DNA of 64,000 nucleotides, taken from contig JAFEAQ010000011.1 in the NCBI GenBank assembly GCA_018266295.1, positions 434,001-498,000 on the forward strand, written 5' to 3'. Of the stretch, positions 42,211 to 51,075 are shown piece after piece. Each line of letters opens with the position of its first letter. The first letter of the stretch is position 1. The notes under the pieces were generated by a model that searched no databases, was not told where the DNA came from, and worked only from the letters and a program-made list of their open reading frames with translations. This DNA is from Bdellovibrionales bacterium. Its GTDB lineage: Bacteria; Bdellovibrionota; Bdellovibrionia; Bdellovibrionales; Bdellovibrionaceae. The translations under genes and the position numbers were made by a program.

Positions 42211-42576
42211 CTAGTGAGCGCTCATGCGACGGCTTGTTTGACCTCTGCGGGAAGACGTTTGTCTTTTAGCAGAAGCACTGCGAACAGCGCCAGAGCGAAC
42301 CGCACTAGAACGACCTGGCTTTGATAAAGCACGACGGCCGATTGTAGATGCAGATTCCGATTTCAATGTTTTTACGTTAGCTCTTGCACGACGGCTTTTG
42401 CTAGCGCTTTGCGGGCTACGAGCCACTTTTGAAAGTCTTTTCTTCTTAGATGAAGAAGCACCGGACATTTTCATTCCAGAAGACTTTGATGAAGCTGATG
42501 CAGATCTAGATGCTTTACGACCGTTTCCACGGCGGCTAGTGTTGCGACTTCTCTCTGATGCAATTCTCTCAGGCAT
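42211..42576 (-). CDS. Very basic Ser/Arg/Lys-rich protein
   Basis: A 121-residue protein made almost only of Ser, Arg, Lys, Ala and Gly (RNTSRRGNGRKASRSASASS, KKKRLSKVARSPQSASKSRR). The ATG at 42576 is chosen because AAAGGGAGG precedes it; a longer frame from 42663 is unlikely. The low complexity and high charge resemble histone H1-like or nucleoid proteins. DNA or RNA binding is inferred, and there is no folded domain visible. It converges with the phosphoesterase gene; both may act on DNA. Confidence 0.75.
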   Translation of the reverse strand: MPERIASERSRNTSRRGNGRKASRSASASSKSSGMKMSGASSSKKKRLSKVARSPQSASKSRRARANVKTLKSESASTIGRRALSKPGRSSAVRSGAVRSASAKRQTSSRRGQTSRRMSAH

Positions 42577-42741
42577 AAAACCTCCCTTTTGATTGAGTTC
42601 ACTGACATTACGACGATACGACCCAGTCTTCGGGTTTATTTGACAAAAATATTTGTTTTTCACTAAATGGTGATTTTAATCTTCGAGAACGGCCTTGAGC
42701 TTCTTGTCCACGAACGCGAGCTTAAAAATGTCCATATCTCT

Positions 42742-43308
42742 TTATAGCAAGCTAGAGAACGCGACTTTATTTCCGGCGAGGGTGAGTTCTAACTCCGGCG
42801 TCGCACTCGCCAGAATTTGCGAAAGGCCTAAGGTCTGAAACATCTGCAGCTCTTTGGCCTGCAGGTGCGGAATGCGAATCTCCTCCACGAGCGGTCGGTG
42901 CGTTTTCAGCTCTTCACGCTCTTGCACTTCGATCAAGGTCGGAATTCCAGGCCGCGCAAGATAGGCCGTCTTACTTTGCCGGATCATCTTGACACTGCGA
43001 GGATGCAAAAGCCAGCCACTGCTGGCAATGCTATCCAAAAAATCTTCCATGTGGAGAACATCGATCGCCAGATGGTGCAAACCCGGGCCGCGTTTTTTCA
43101 TCGCGTGACTGTAAGCACCCTCTTGAATGGGCTCCATCAAAAGAAGACTCGCCATCTGTGAGTCCAGATCTCCAACGTAGATTTCAAGCGTGCCTTCACC
43201 TTCCCACTGAGCCGCGGGATTCATCTTAGCTCCCAGAGGACGCAAAATCTCTGAAGCGCGTTCGGCCGAAGGGAGTAAGAGTGCCACGTGATTTAAAACT
43301 GTTTTCAT
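42742..43308 (-). CDS. VOC family protein, methylmalonyl-CoA epimerase-like
   Basis: A 188-residue protein. LNHVALLLPSAERASEIL at the front, LLMEPIQEGAYSHAM, RGPGLHHLAIDVLHMEDFLD and IPTLIEVQEREE follow the plan of methylmalonyl-CoA epimerase (VOC fold), with metal ligands His8, His77 or 78 and Glu near 127. A C-terminal part of about 50 residues is additional. Glyoxalase-like enzymes are the alternative. The partner mutase is not in the window. No ribosome site lies before the ATG. Confidence 0.75.
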   Translation of the reverse strand: MKTVLNHVALLLPSAERASEILRPLGAKMNPAAQWEGEGTLEIYVGDLDSQMASLLLMEPIQEGAYSHAMKKRGPGLHHLAIDVLHMEDFLDSIASSGWLLHPRSVKMIRQSKTAYLARPGIPTLIEVQEREELKTHRPLVEEIRIPHLQAKELQMFQTLGLSQILASATPELELTLAGNKVAFSSLL

Positions 43309-43405
43309 ACACTGAGCTTAGTGTTTTTCTGCGGCGCCAGCAAGCGAAACAAGTTTTTTGCACCAGCGACGTTTTTAATATCAACTTCGAAAGAAGTTCT
43401 GAATA

Positions 43406-43840
43406 ATGGCGAGCATGAAAACACTTAAAACATCTCTCATCGCGGCTCTTATGTTTTTCACAGCGCAAGCTTTTGCAAGCCCCGTACAAGTGCATATCCA
43501 TGGACTCAAAAAGAATACGGGTTCGATCATCCTGAACCTTTTTGCCAAGTCCGCGAGCTGGGACAATGAAACGCCGGACGCCGTAGTACAAATCACACCT
43601 TTGCAAGGCGATACAGCAAGCACAACAATGGATTTACCACCAGGCGAATATGCGTTCTTCCTTTATCATGATGAAGACGGCAGTGGTGATTTGAAACGTG
43701 GCACTTTTGGTTTGCCGGGTGAACCCTATGCCTTTAGCAATAACGTGAGAATCGGTTTCTCAAAACCGAGCTTTGCTAAAATGAAATTCGCAGTGAGCGC
43801 GAGCGGTGCTACTCAAGAAATCCAGCTCGTTCACCCATAA
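43406..43840 (+). CDS. DUF2141 secreted protein
   Basis: A 144-residue protein with a signal peptide (TSLIAALMFFTAQAFA, cut before SPV). The mature domain, VQVHIHGLKKNTGSIILNLF, DLPPGEYAFFLYHDEDGSGD and KRGTFGLPGEPYAFSNNVR, is the DUF2141 immunoglobulin-like domain found in exported bacterial proteins. Function is unknown. ATGs at 43406 and 43415 are both possible; neither has a strong ribosome site. Confidence 0.9.
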   Translation: MASMKTLKTSLIAALMFFTAQAFASPVQVHIHGLKKNTGSIILNLFAKSASWDNETPDAVVQITPLQGDTASTTMDLPPGEYAFFLYHDEDGSGDLKRGTFGLPGEPYAFSNNVRIGFSKPSFAKMKFAVSASGATQEIQLVHP

Positions 43841-43866
43841 ATACCAAAAATTCGATTTATACTTTA

Positions 43867-45060
43867 TTAAGTCAGCGGCAATTCAAAAAAGAAGGTTGCA
43901 CCGCGGCCCTTAACACCTTCAGCACGGATACTGCCCCCATGCATTTCAATAATTTTTGCTGAAGACGCCAGCCCCAATCCTGTTCCCGCAAACTCAGCTT
44001 CTGAGTGCAAACGACTCATTGCCCGAAAAAGCTTATGCGAGTCTTCGTTATGAAAACCATCGCCGTTATCTTTTATATAAAAAAGAACCGAGCTATTGGT
44101 TGTGCCGAGCTTTTTAAACTGAATCAAAGCCTGAGAATTGCGAGCCGTGTACTTCACGGCATTCCCCAACACATTCTCCAGCGCCAGACGAATTAAGTGG
44201 GCATCTGCCATAACTATGACATTGGATTCAATTTCCACTTTGATCTCTCGGCCGACGGCCTGGGCCTTCAGTTGCTCAGTGATGTCATAAACCAACGCCG
44301 ACAGATTAACTTCGGTCTTTTCAATTGTCCGGCTGCGCACGCTGTACAAGGACAACATCTTGCGGATTTGTTCATTGGCGTGACGACCGGTTTTCAAAAT
44401 AGACTCGATATAACTGAGCAGCTTCTGATCCTGCGTCGATCCCAGTTTATTTTGTAGCAACTCCGTAAAGAGCATCATCGTACTCAGAGGATTCCTAAGA
44501 TCATGAGCCAGAGTGTGAATCGCCGTTTCAAATTCCTTTTCTCGATCGGCGTTATCGTTTTTCGCAGAAGGCTTTAGATTCTCTTTCAACTGAAAATTCT
44601 CCAGCGCGATCGCCGCACTATTGGCAAGGACCTGCAAAAGCTTGATTTCTTCCGGGCCTGGACAATAGCCATTCGCCCAATAATTTCCGATGGCTCCCAT
44701 AGGCGCTTCGGTACGGATCGGAACCATGCAAAGACTTTTTACGAAGGTCGGTCGGTAAGCATCATGCGGGATACGGTTATCTTTATAGATATCTTCGATC
44801 ACAACGACCTGCCGATGATTCATCGCCCAGCCGCTGATGCAAGTTTCAAGAGGAAAACGACGGCCTTTCCACAACGGAGAAATCGCCGTCTCGTCCGCGT
44901 AAAAGCAATGATCATGATCTCTTAAGACGAAGGTGGCGCCGTCCGCCCCTGTCAATTTTCGGGCGGCGGCTGCAACCGTTTGGGTGATGACCGGCAAGGT
45001 ACTTGCCATCGAGAGCTTCTCAACAACATCGGTGAGAATAGTTCCTGGATTCGTATTCAT
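43867..45060 (-). CDS. Cytoplasmic GAF-domain sensor histidine kinase
   Basis: A 397-residue soluble kinase. A GAF domain is at about 20-160 (GADGATFVLRDHDHCFYADE, CISGWAMNHRQVVVIEDI). The H-box THTLAH-type segment has its phosphorylated His at residue 186 in AHDLRNPLSTMM. The ATP-binding region has ENVLGNAVKYT (N), DNGDGFH (G1) and GTGLGLASSAKIIEMHGG (G2). Its start overlaps the stop of the response-regulator gene by 4 bp, so it is almost surely that protein's partner. The GAF domain may sense a ligand, redox or light; HCF is the only cysteine nearby. Confidence 0.94.
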   Translation of the reverse strand: MNTNPGTILTDVVEKLSMASTLPVITQTVAAAARKLTGADGATFVLRDHDHCFYADETAISPLWKGRRFPLETCISGWAMNHRQVVVIEDIYKDNRIPHDAYRPTFVKSLCMVPIRTEAPMGAIGNYWANGYCPGPEEIKLLQVLANSAAIALENFQLKENLKPSAKNDNADREKEFETAIHTLAHDLRNPLSTMMLFTELLQNKLGSTQDQKLLSYIESILKTGRHANEQIRKMLSLYSVRSRTIEKTEVNLSALVYDITEQLKAQAVGREIKVEIESNVIVMADAHLIRLALENVLGNAVKYTARNSQALIQFKKLGTTNSSVLFYIKDNGDGFHNEDSHKLFRAMSRLHSEAEFAGTGLGLASSAKIIEMHGGSIRAEGVKGRGATFFFELPLT

Positions 45061-46400
45061 GCTGAGGCTCCATTGTTATCACAAAGAGATTTTAATGCCG
45101 TAAAAGAAACACGATCAAGCTCACCACTATGATCAACCACCATCTGCCGGATTGCTACAGCCGCACTGCTGCCCGAAGAATGGGGACTTACGAGAGCCAA
45201 GTAACAAAACCGGTCTGCCACAGCAACGATTTTCGCCAGCGGATGGATTTTTTCAGGCGGCACCTGGCGAGGATACCCCCGGCCCGTGCAGTCTTCATGG
45301 TGCTCATAGACAATTTGAACGATGTCCTCTGAGATTTCACGAAGTTCACGCAGAATTTCACGGCTACGAGCCGCGTGGGACTCCATTCTTTTACGCTCAT
45401 CAAAACTGAGAAGTCCGCGCCCACGGGCCAAAATTTCTTTTTCGAGTTCCTTTTGGCCGATGTCATGGAAAAGCCCGCTCATCGCAAGCTTAAACAGGGT
45501 CGACTGACTGCTAAATCCCATCTTACGCCCGATCATCACGCTGTAAACGCTGACCCCTAAACTATGAGCATAAAGCCAGTCCGAATGCCCATTTAGAATC
45601 TCAAGCATGCCGAGGATGTTTTCACTTTCCGAGATCACGGCAAGGCAGGTGTTCAGGCAATCGACGGCCTGCTGAAAGCTCCTCGAGTGAATTCCGTTCA
45701 CTGCCGTGTTTTCAAGAATCAGCTCCGCCGTATATCGCAAGAACGCGAGCTTCTTTTCAGCCGAAATTTTCGATGACTTTTTTAGGACCTCGGACAAATT
45801 CAAATTAAAACCGACAAGACGAGTAAAATCCTCTTTCCTCGCATAAAGAAACGCCAGGCCCCGGGATTTGTAATTCTCGACTCGCTCGTCGGGAATCTCA
45901 TCGCCTTTATGGGCGACACGGACGTATTTTTTTTCTGCCAGCTTGATATAGACGCTGATTTGAATCCCCGAGCTTGAAACGAAGTCCTCAATGGGAATTC
46001 GGCAGTAAAGGGCATCCACATCTTCGGGTTCTGTCGCACCTGCGGCACCGTTACGCAGTTTATTGATGGCGTCAGTAATCGCTTTAAAACTAAATGGCTT
46101 TGAGAAAAACTCTTCGACACCAAGCTGGTAAGCTTGCTGAGTTTCCAAAATTTGCGTGAAGGCGGTTAACAGAAAAATCGGCGTCGGCTGACGAGCTTTA
46201 ATCCATTGGATAAGCGCAAGCCCGTCGACCTCAGGCATTTGTAAATCCGTGATCACCAGATCAAAAGATTCGGAACTCAGAATTTCCTGAGCCCTTCTGC
46301 CATTTTCGGCTTGGACTACTTTATGACCGCCTTGATGTAAAATGGCTTCGAGGGCCGCGCGAATTCCCGGCTCATCGTCCACCACCAAAACCTTCAACAC
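45057..46400 (-). CDS. Response regulator with HD-GYP domain
   Basis: A 447-residue protein. The receiver domain is at 1-120, with acidic DDE at 8-10, the phosphorylated Asp52 in VITDLQMP and Lys in FFSKPF. A middle part of about 130 residues is followed by the HD-GYP domain at about 255-430: FHDIGQKEL near 311 and HHEDCTGRGYP near 371, both motifs complete, so it probably hydrolyses cyclic di-GMP. The start is GTG, with AGGAGG before it. It is coupled to the GAF kinase gene. The kinase would set the level of the second messenger, which controls motility and predation in Bdellovibrio (known for the genus, not shown here). Confidence 0.93.
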   Translation of the reverse strand: MLKVLVVDDEPGIRAALEAILHQGGHKVVQAENGRRAQEILSSESFDLVITDLQMPEVDGLALIQWIKARQPTPIFLLTAFTQILETQQAYQLGVEEFFSKPFSFKAITDAINKLRNGAAGATEPEDVDALYCRIPIEDFVSSSGIQISVYIKLAEKKYVRVAHKGDEIPDERVENYKSRGLAFLYARKEDFTRLVGFNLNLSEVLKKSSKISAEKKLAFLRYTAELILENTAVNGIHSRSFQQAVDCLNTCLAVISESENILGMLEILNGHSDWLYAHSLGVSVYSVMIGRKMGFSSQSTLFKLAMSGLFHDIGQKELEKEILARGRGLLSFDERKRMESHAARSREILRELREISEDIVQIVYEHHEDCTGRGYPRQVPPEKIHPLAKIVAVADRFCYLALVSPHSSGSSAAVAIRQMVVDHSGELDRVSFTALKSLCDNNGASA

Positions 46401-46568
46401 ATTTCCTCCTGAAATGTAGATCCCCCCAAAAAGGATGTTATAAACAGGATATTGTTATCAAGAACTTTCTTGAGTTTATAGACCAAAAAGGATGGGACAA
46501 CGGGTGCGATTCCTAGAAACATTTGTGAGCAAGACTATTTAGAAATGCAAATATTTGAGAAAACGAAA

Positions 46569-46645
46569 TGGTGCGGCCGGAGAGATTCGAACTCCCGACA
46601 CCTTGGTTCGAAGCCAAGTACTCTATCCAGCTGAGCTACGGCCGC
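46569..46645 (-). tRNA. tRNA-Arg (anticodon TCG)
   Basis: The minus strand folds as a full cloverleaf. The acceptor arms GCGGCCG and CGGCCGC pair perfectly, the D arm is GCTC/GAGT and the anticodon stem CTTGG/CCAAG has loop CTTCGAA. The T arm contains GTTCGAATC, then come discriminator A and an encoded CCA. Anticodon TCG reads CGA. It lies between the HD-GYP operon and the LemA/TPM operon, with no integrase or att-like duplication nearby. Confidence 0.98.
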
Positions 46646-46704
46646 CCGAGAATAGTAAAGACCTATCACTATTTAGTGGCTCAGGGAATTTATTGCGCCC
46701 ATAT

Positions 46705-46742
46705 GACGCGGCATAACCAGAAACAGGGCCTGGCACCTATTC
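46705..46742 (-). repeat. Dispersed repeat C, single copy at a gene end
   Basis: Read on the minus strand it begins AATAGGTGCCAGGCCCTGTT, overlapping the TAG stop of the TPM gene at 46737. Its plus-strand form GACGCGGC...CAGAAACAGG-CCTGGCAC matches 51095-51126 at 26 of 32 positions. Here no inverted partner is visible. Confidence 0.7.
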
Positions 46743-47405
46743 CTTGATGATGAGGTTATTGCTGATTTCGTTGGCAGCGTCGTGTTCTGGAAGATGCTGC
46801 TTGAGTAGCTCGCCGCTTCTGCGAATGGCGTCTTGAAAGCCCTTTGCCCATTCCCCGCTTCGCATAAAGCCTGTGAGTGGTTTTAGAACCTCTTCCCAGG
46901 TTTGCGGCGGAAGATGTTTTGCAATGCCCTCATCAGCCAGAATGACCGCCCGTCTTTCCATCACGGAAACAAAGATCAACACGGCGGTTTTTTTGTGGGT
47001 GCGGTTTAAGCGATGGAGGAAAAATTCCAACTGGGCCCGCTTCCAAACCTGCTCTTTTTCATCTTCATCAGAAGTCAAAAGCCTTTGCACGGGATGCAGA
47101 TGCGAGAGCCCCCAAGCGATTAATAAAAGCACCAGCAAGAAGCCCACCTGATAAGCCCAGTGGCCCATCAGAAATGGCAGGAAATCACTGAAGTACCAGC
47201 CATTCAGGCCCAGCATTTCAATCCCCAAAAAAATCAGAGCAAAGCTCAGTCCCAGAACTAAAGGCACATGACGAACCGCCGAGCTTCGGCGCACGATCAT
47301 CGGCACAATATCGCCACCGGTGCCGAGTTCCGCCTGTTGCACGGCTTTACTGATATCAGCGACTTGTTCTTCAGAAAGATATTTTGTGACCCATTTTTTA
47401 TGCAT
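46737..47405 (-). CDS. TPM-domain membrane protein
   Basis: A 222-residue protein. A short N-terminal region (KYLSEEQVADISKAVQQAEL) leads to two membrane helices at about 45-115 (VPLVLGLSFALIFLGIEML, YQVGFLLVLLLIAWGLSHL) and a second half of the TPM fold (KTAVLIFVSVMERRAVILAD, GEWAKGFQDAIRRSGELL). The TPM domain seems split by the helices. It follows the larger TPM gene by 3 bp. LemA/TPM proteins are common but their role is not settled; some TPM proteins have phosphatase activity. The stop codon overlaps a dispersed repeat. Confidence 0.83.
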   Translation of the reverse strand: MHKKWVTKYLSEEQVADISKAVQQAELGTGGDIVPMIVRRSSAVRHVPLVLGLSFALIFLGIEMLGLNGWYFSDFLPFLMGHWAYQVGFLLVLLLIAWGLSHLHPVQRLLTSDEDEKEQVWKRAQLEFFLHRLNRTHKKTAVLIFVSVMERRAVILADEGIAKHLPPQTWEEVLKPLTGFMRSGEWAKGFQDAIRRSGELLKQHLPEHDAANEISNNLIIKE

Positions 47406-47408
47406 AAA

Positions 47409-48131
47409 TCACCATGAGCCCGAAGCTCCGCCTCCACTGAAACCACCGCCACCGCCGGACCAGCCGCCGCCTCCACCGCCACCGAAGCCTCCACCTCCGA
47501 AGCCGCCGCCGCCCCATCCACCACGGCCACCGCCACGGAATGAAGACGCCGGCAAGAAGCGCCCGATGAACAACAATAAAAGAAGAATGACGATGATCAC
47601 CCAGCCCGGAATGCTTTTTGTCGGCTCAGGTTCTGGTTGTGACAGATGTTGATCCGCATATTCTTGATCGATGTACTTAATGATTTGATAAGTACCAACA
47701 ACAATACCCGCAGAAAGATTGCGGGCTTTAAAAAGAGGAACCACTGTATCCGCGATAATTCGCTTCGCGATCACGTCAGGCAGAGCGCCCTCGAGCCCCT
47801 GCCCCACTTCGATGCGGAGCTTGCGCTCATTCGGCGCAATCAAAAATAAAATACCGTTGTCTTTTTTCGCCGTCCCCAATTTCCACGCATCGGTGATTTT
47901 GATGGAGGCTTCTTCAATCGTCAGATCTCCGAGAGAATCGATAACAAGAACTTGTAACTGCGCTTTTCCCTGGCTGTTGTAATCACGGATGACATCCTCA
48001 AGATCCCGACGATCCTGTGGACGCAAAACCCCCACCTCATCCATCACGGGACCCGTCAGGCGCGGCACTTCAAATGCCGCGTGGGCCCAGCTCGCAAACA
48101 ACAATGCGAAAGCAAACAGCCAGCGAGTCAT
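47409..48131 (-). CDS. TPM-domain protein with Gly-rich tail (YgcG-like)
   Basis: A 240-residue protein. A signal peptide (WLFAFALLFASWAHA) precedes a periplasmic TPM domain at about 20-150 (DEVGVLRPQDRRDLEDVI, LGTAKKDNGILFLIAPNERK, IEVGQGLEGALPDVIAKRII). One membrane helix near 177-195 (IPGWVIIVILLLLLFIGRFL) is followed by a tail of about 45 residues that is nearly all Gly and Ser. This is the YgcG plan. It lies between lemA and the second TPM gene with gaps of 4 and 3 bp, so the three are one operon. Confidence 0.93.
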   Translation of the reverse strand: MTRWLFAFALLFASWAHAAFEVPRLTGPVMDEVGVLRPQDRRDLEDVIRDYNSQGKAQLQVLVIDSLGDLTIEEASIKITDAWKLGTAKKDNGILFLIAPNERKLRIEVGQGLEGALPDVIAKRIIADTVVPLFKARNLSAGIVVGTYQIIKYIDQEYADQHLSQPEPEPTKSIPGWVIIVILLLLLFIGRFLPASSFRGGGRGGWGGGGFGGGGFGGGGGGGWSGGGGGFSGGGASGSW

Positions 48132-48135
48132 CGAA

Positions 48136-48729
48136 TTAGAAATTCACTTGTGGTGGTTTTTCTACTTTGCCTTTTTCATCTTCAGACACATCCCACTGAG
48201 GCATTTTCTCGTGGTGGTAAAGCATCGAGTTCGTCCAGCTTGTCGGCGGAACCGTCACAAGATTGTTAAACTCTTGCACAGATTGAATGTATCTTTGACG
48301 AGCCACTGTAATGCGGTTTTCAGTGCCTTCGAGTTGCGCTTGCAAATCGCGGAACTGAGTATCGGCTTTCAAGTTTGGATATTGCTCAGACACTACCATC
48401 AGACGACCGAGAGCTTGTGAAACGCCACTTTGCGCCGCTTGATACTCTTTCAATTTTTCAGGTGTAACTTTGCTAGGGTCAATGGTCACTTGAGTTGCTT
48501 TTGCACGGGCTTCAATGACGGAAGTCAAAGTTTGCTCTTCGTGTTTTGCGTATCCTTTAACAACACTGACGAGATTTGGAATCAAATCAGCTCGACGTTT
48601 GTACTGATTCTGAATTTCAGCGAGGGAGGCCTCGACCTGGTTCTTAGCCTGAGGAATAGACTGCATACCACAACCAGAAAGAACAGAAAGTGTTAAAAAG
48701 AGAGTTGCGAGTTTTGTTAGTGTTTTCAT
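48136..48729 (-). CDS. lemA: LemA family lipoprotein
   Basis: A 197-residue protein. The signal ends in LSVLSGCGMQ, a lipobox. The helical LemA core follows: QVEASLAEIQNQYKRRADLI, PNLVSVVKGYAKHEEQTL, LKEYQAAQSGVSQALGRLM, VVSEQYPNLKADTQFRDLQ and VARQRYIQSVQEFNNL. The family usually has one membrane anchor and a helical bundle outside; here the anchor is a lipid. GGAGG lies before the ATG. It heads the LemA-TPM-TPM operon. Confidence 0.94.
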   Translation of the reverse strand: MKTLTKLATLFLTLSVLSGCGMQSIPQAKNQVEASLAEIQNQYKRRADLIPNLVSVVKGYAKHEEQTLTSVIEARAKATQVTIDPSKVTPEKLKEYQAAQSGVSQALGRLMVVSEQYPNLKADTQFRDLQAQLEGTENRITVARQRYIQSVQEFNNLVTVPPTSWTNSMLYHHEKMPQWDVSEDEKGKVEKPPQVNF

Positions 48730-48774
48730 CTCGGTGAATCCTCCAAATGTGAGACTAATCTACTGAATCTCTCC

Positions 48775-50430
48775 GTGACCCACAATCAAATCCGTGTAAC
48801 GCTCATGGACATGGGCTCTTCTCATTCTGATTTCATTTTTACTCAAAAACCAGCGGGCTATAACACCCATTCACCGGATATTGGCAAAAAGGGATTCGTC
48901 GAAGTTCTTTCCGAGACAACGCACCAAGAACTTCTTGTCGTGCACCGTCTCGACAAAGAGACCTCAGGCGCTATGCTGTTTGCCAAAAACAAAGCGGCGG
49001 CGGCAGAGCTTGCATCGCTTTTTGAAAAGCATCTCATTCAAAAAAAGTATTTGTTTTTAACCGATAAAAAAATCAATCTGACTCGTTTTGAGTACGAATC
49101 TTTCATCGAAAAAGACAAGGGCCAATTCGTCAACGTCGCCAACCGTGCGCCGAATTCAAAAACTCTTTTCACAAAAATGAAAACTCTCGGCAAGTATGAT
49201 TTGTGGCTGGCGGAACCTACCACCGGCAAACCTCACCAAATCCGCTTGCACGCTGAAGCGAGCGGCATTGCGATTCTCGGCTGCAAAGAACACGGAGGCA
49301 GCGCTTTCTATCGCCTGTGCCTTCACGCCGACTCGTTGGCGTTTGAATACAAAGGCCGTCCTTACAGCTTTCAAGCAGAAGATCCTGTTTGGATCACTGA
49401 GATTGAAAGCAATTCGGACATCGAAGAAGAAGAGCTGATGATTCTCGAAGCATTTCAAAAACGCCAATGGCTTTTGGATGTGATGAGTAAACCAGATGAA
49501 TGCTTCCGCCTGAGCCATCAAGACATCGACTCTTACCGTATTGATATGTTCGGTGAGTATTTGTGGTTCTACTGGTACCGCGACAGCGATCCGACAGTAA
49601 AAGATCTCGAGCGTTTTGAACGCGTCGCCACTCGCTTCAAAAAGAAGTATTATGTTCGTAAGATGCTCAATCGCGGTGAAGACCCGAATGCGCAACTCTT
49701 GTGGCCGACAAAAGAACAAAATCGCTGGATCGCCAGCGAGAACGCCGTGAAATTCGAATGCCGTAACGACACGGGTCTTTCTCCGGGTCTCTTCTTGGAT
49801 CAACGCGAGAATCGCAAATGGGTGCGCGAGCATAGCAAAGACAAATGTGTCTTAAATCTGTTCTCATACACCGGCGGCTTTAGCGTGAACGCAGCTCTCG
49901 GCGGCGCCAAAGAAGTGGTGACAGTCGATGTCAGCAATAACTTCCTGGAGTGGAGCAAAAAGAATTTCGAGGTTAATGGCCTTGAAATGCCAAAACCCGA
50001 AGAAGCGGGACAACAGCGGCCCAAGCTTGATTTCAAATCCATGATGTCGGATGAGAAGCAAAAACCCATCTATGAGTTCTGGAACCAGGATGCGATCCTC
50101 TTTTTAAAGGGCACAGCCCGCCGTAAGCGTAAATTTGACCTGATTGTCTGCGACCCTCCCTCCTTCGGAAGATCTAAAAGTGGGACATTCAGCATCAGTA
50201 AGAACTACGAAGAATTGATCGTCAATTGCCTCTATTGCCTTGGCAAGGGCGGTTTGTTACTATTTTGTACGAACTATGAGAAATGGACCCAGGCTGATCT
50301 GGTTAAAAACATCCAAAAGCTCAAAAACCAGTTCTATTTCACGGTTCTCTCTTCTCCTGGATTCTGTTTGGATTTCGAACTTCCCGACGAAGACCCTTTA
50401 ATGAAGTCGGTGATCATTCGCAAGAATTGA
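48775..50430 (+). CDS. Fused RluA-type pseudouridine synthase and RlmI/K-type methyltransferase
   Basis: A 551-residue two-enzyme protein. Residues about 20-210 are a pseudouridine synthase: LLVVHRLDKETSGAMLFAKN with catalytic Asp60, IQKKYLFLTDKK and GKPHQIRLHAEASG. The S4 domain is missing. Residues about 250-551 are a Rossmann methyltransferase: LSPGLFLDQRENRKWVRE, VLNLFSYTGGFSVNAALGGA (SAM site, near 360), VDVSNNFLEWSKKN, and the catalytic CDPPSFGRSKSG near 460. This part is like RlmI/RlmK, which make 5-methylcytosine or 7-methylguanine in 23S rRNA. Together they suggest two modifications of one rRNA region. The start is GTG; an ATG at 48805 is possible. Confidence 0.9.
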   Translation: MTHNQIRVTLMDMGSSHSDFIFTQKPAGYNTHSPDIGKKGFVEVLSETTHQELLVVHRLDKETSGAMLFAKNKAAAAELASLFEKHLIQKKYLFLTDKKINLTRFEYESFIEKDKGQFVNVANRAPNSKTLFTKMKTLGKYDLWLAEPTTGKPHQIRLHAEASGIAILGCKEHGGSAFYRLCLHADSLAFEYKGRPYSFQAEDPVWITEIESNSDIEEEELMILEAFQKRQWLLDVMSKPDECFRLSHQDIDSYRIDMFGEYLWFYWYRDSDPTVKDLERFERVATRFKKKYYVRKMLNRGEDPNAQLLWPTKEQNRWIASENAVKFECRNDTGLSPGLFLDQRENRKWVREHSKDKCVLNLFSYTGGFSVNAALGGAKEVVTVDVSNNFLEWSKKNFEVNGLEMPKPEEAGQQRPKLDFKSMMSDEKQKPIYEFWNQDAILFLKGTARRKRKFDLIVCDPPSFGRSKSGTFSISKNYEELIVNCLYCLGKGGLLLFCTNYEKWTQADLVKNIQKLKNQFYFTVLSSPGFCLDFELPDEDPLMKSVIIRKN

Positions 50431-50436
50431 GGATTT

Positions 50437-51075
50437 ATGAAAGCTCTTTTAGCTCTCGCACTTCTCGGCACTTCACAGTTTGCAGTCAGCAGCGCTCTTG
50501 CGGCTGCAGCCTCGGATGAAATCAAGCTCATCATCGCCTGCAACGAAGCCATGGATGGAAAATCCAGCGGAGTCACCGATAAACTCGCTTTCGATTCCAC
50601 CACGCCGATTGCCTATGTCGCGACGAAGAAGATCTACTTCCTCACCGATAAATCGATTTACTCGCTCGAAAACAAGTATCGCGATCAGGACATCGTGGTT
50701 CACCTGACGAACAACGATAAAGATTTCTACCGCAAGCTCAACATCAACAAAGACGGTAAAATCGGCAATATCTCTTACGATGAAATCAAAGACAAAAAAG
50801 ACGCCCTCGAACCCAAAGCACAGCTGGATGAAGACACGTTGGGCCTTTTCAAAAAAGACCTCATCACTCGCGTAAATTCCATGCAGGGCGAATACCAAAA
50901 TAAGTTCGACCCACAAGACACTTTGAACGCGATCAAAATCTGCGACGAAGTAAAATCTCCGGAGATGCAAAAAGCAACGGCAAAGCAAACCGCTTATTAC
51001 GAAAAGCTTTTAAAAAAACCAAGCGCATACTCAGACGGCCTAAAGAAATCCAAAAAATCCAGCGGCCAACAATAG
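50437..51075 (+). CDS. Secreted protein of unknown function
   Basis: A 212-residue protein with a signal peptide (LLALALLGTSQFAVSSALA). The mature part is charged and mostly soluble. Two cysteines (IIACNEAM, IKICDEVK) may pair. The middle (KKIYFLTDKSIYSLENKY) is strand-rich and the C-terminus is basic (KKSKKSSGQQ). GAGGA stands before the ATG, 6 bp after the fused enzyme, so they share a transcript. No family is recognised. The stop overlaps an inverted repeat. Confidence 0.65.
   Translation: MKALLALALLGTSQFAVSSALAAAASDEIKLIIACNEAMDGKSSGVTDKLAFDSTTPIAYVATKKIYFLTDKSIYSLENKYRDQDIVVHLTNNDKDFYRKLNINKDGKIGNISYDEIKDKKDALEPKAQLDEDTLGLFKKDLITRVNSMQGEYQNKFDPQDTLNAIKICDEVKSPEMQKATAKQTAYYEKLLKKPSAYSDGLKKSKKSSGQQ

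Noticed and set aside
46569-46742. tRNA-Arg as an integration site, with the repeat at 46705 as an att end
   Set aside because: No integrase, no duplicated tRNA 3' end and ordinary housekeeping genes on both sides.
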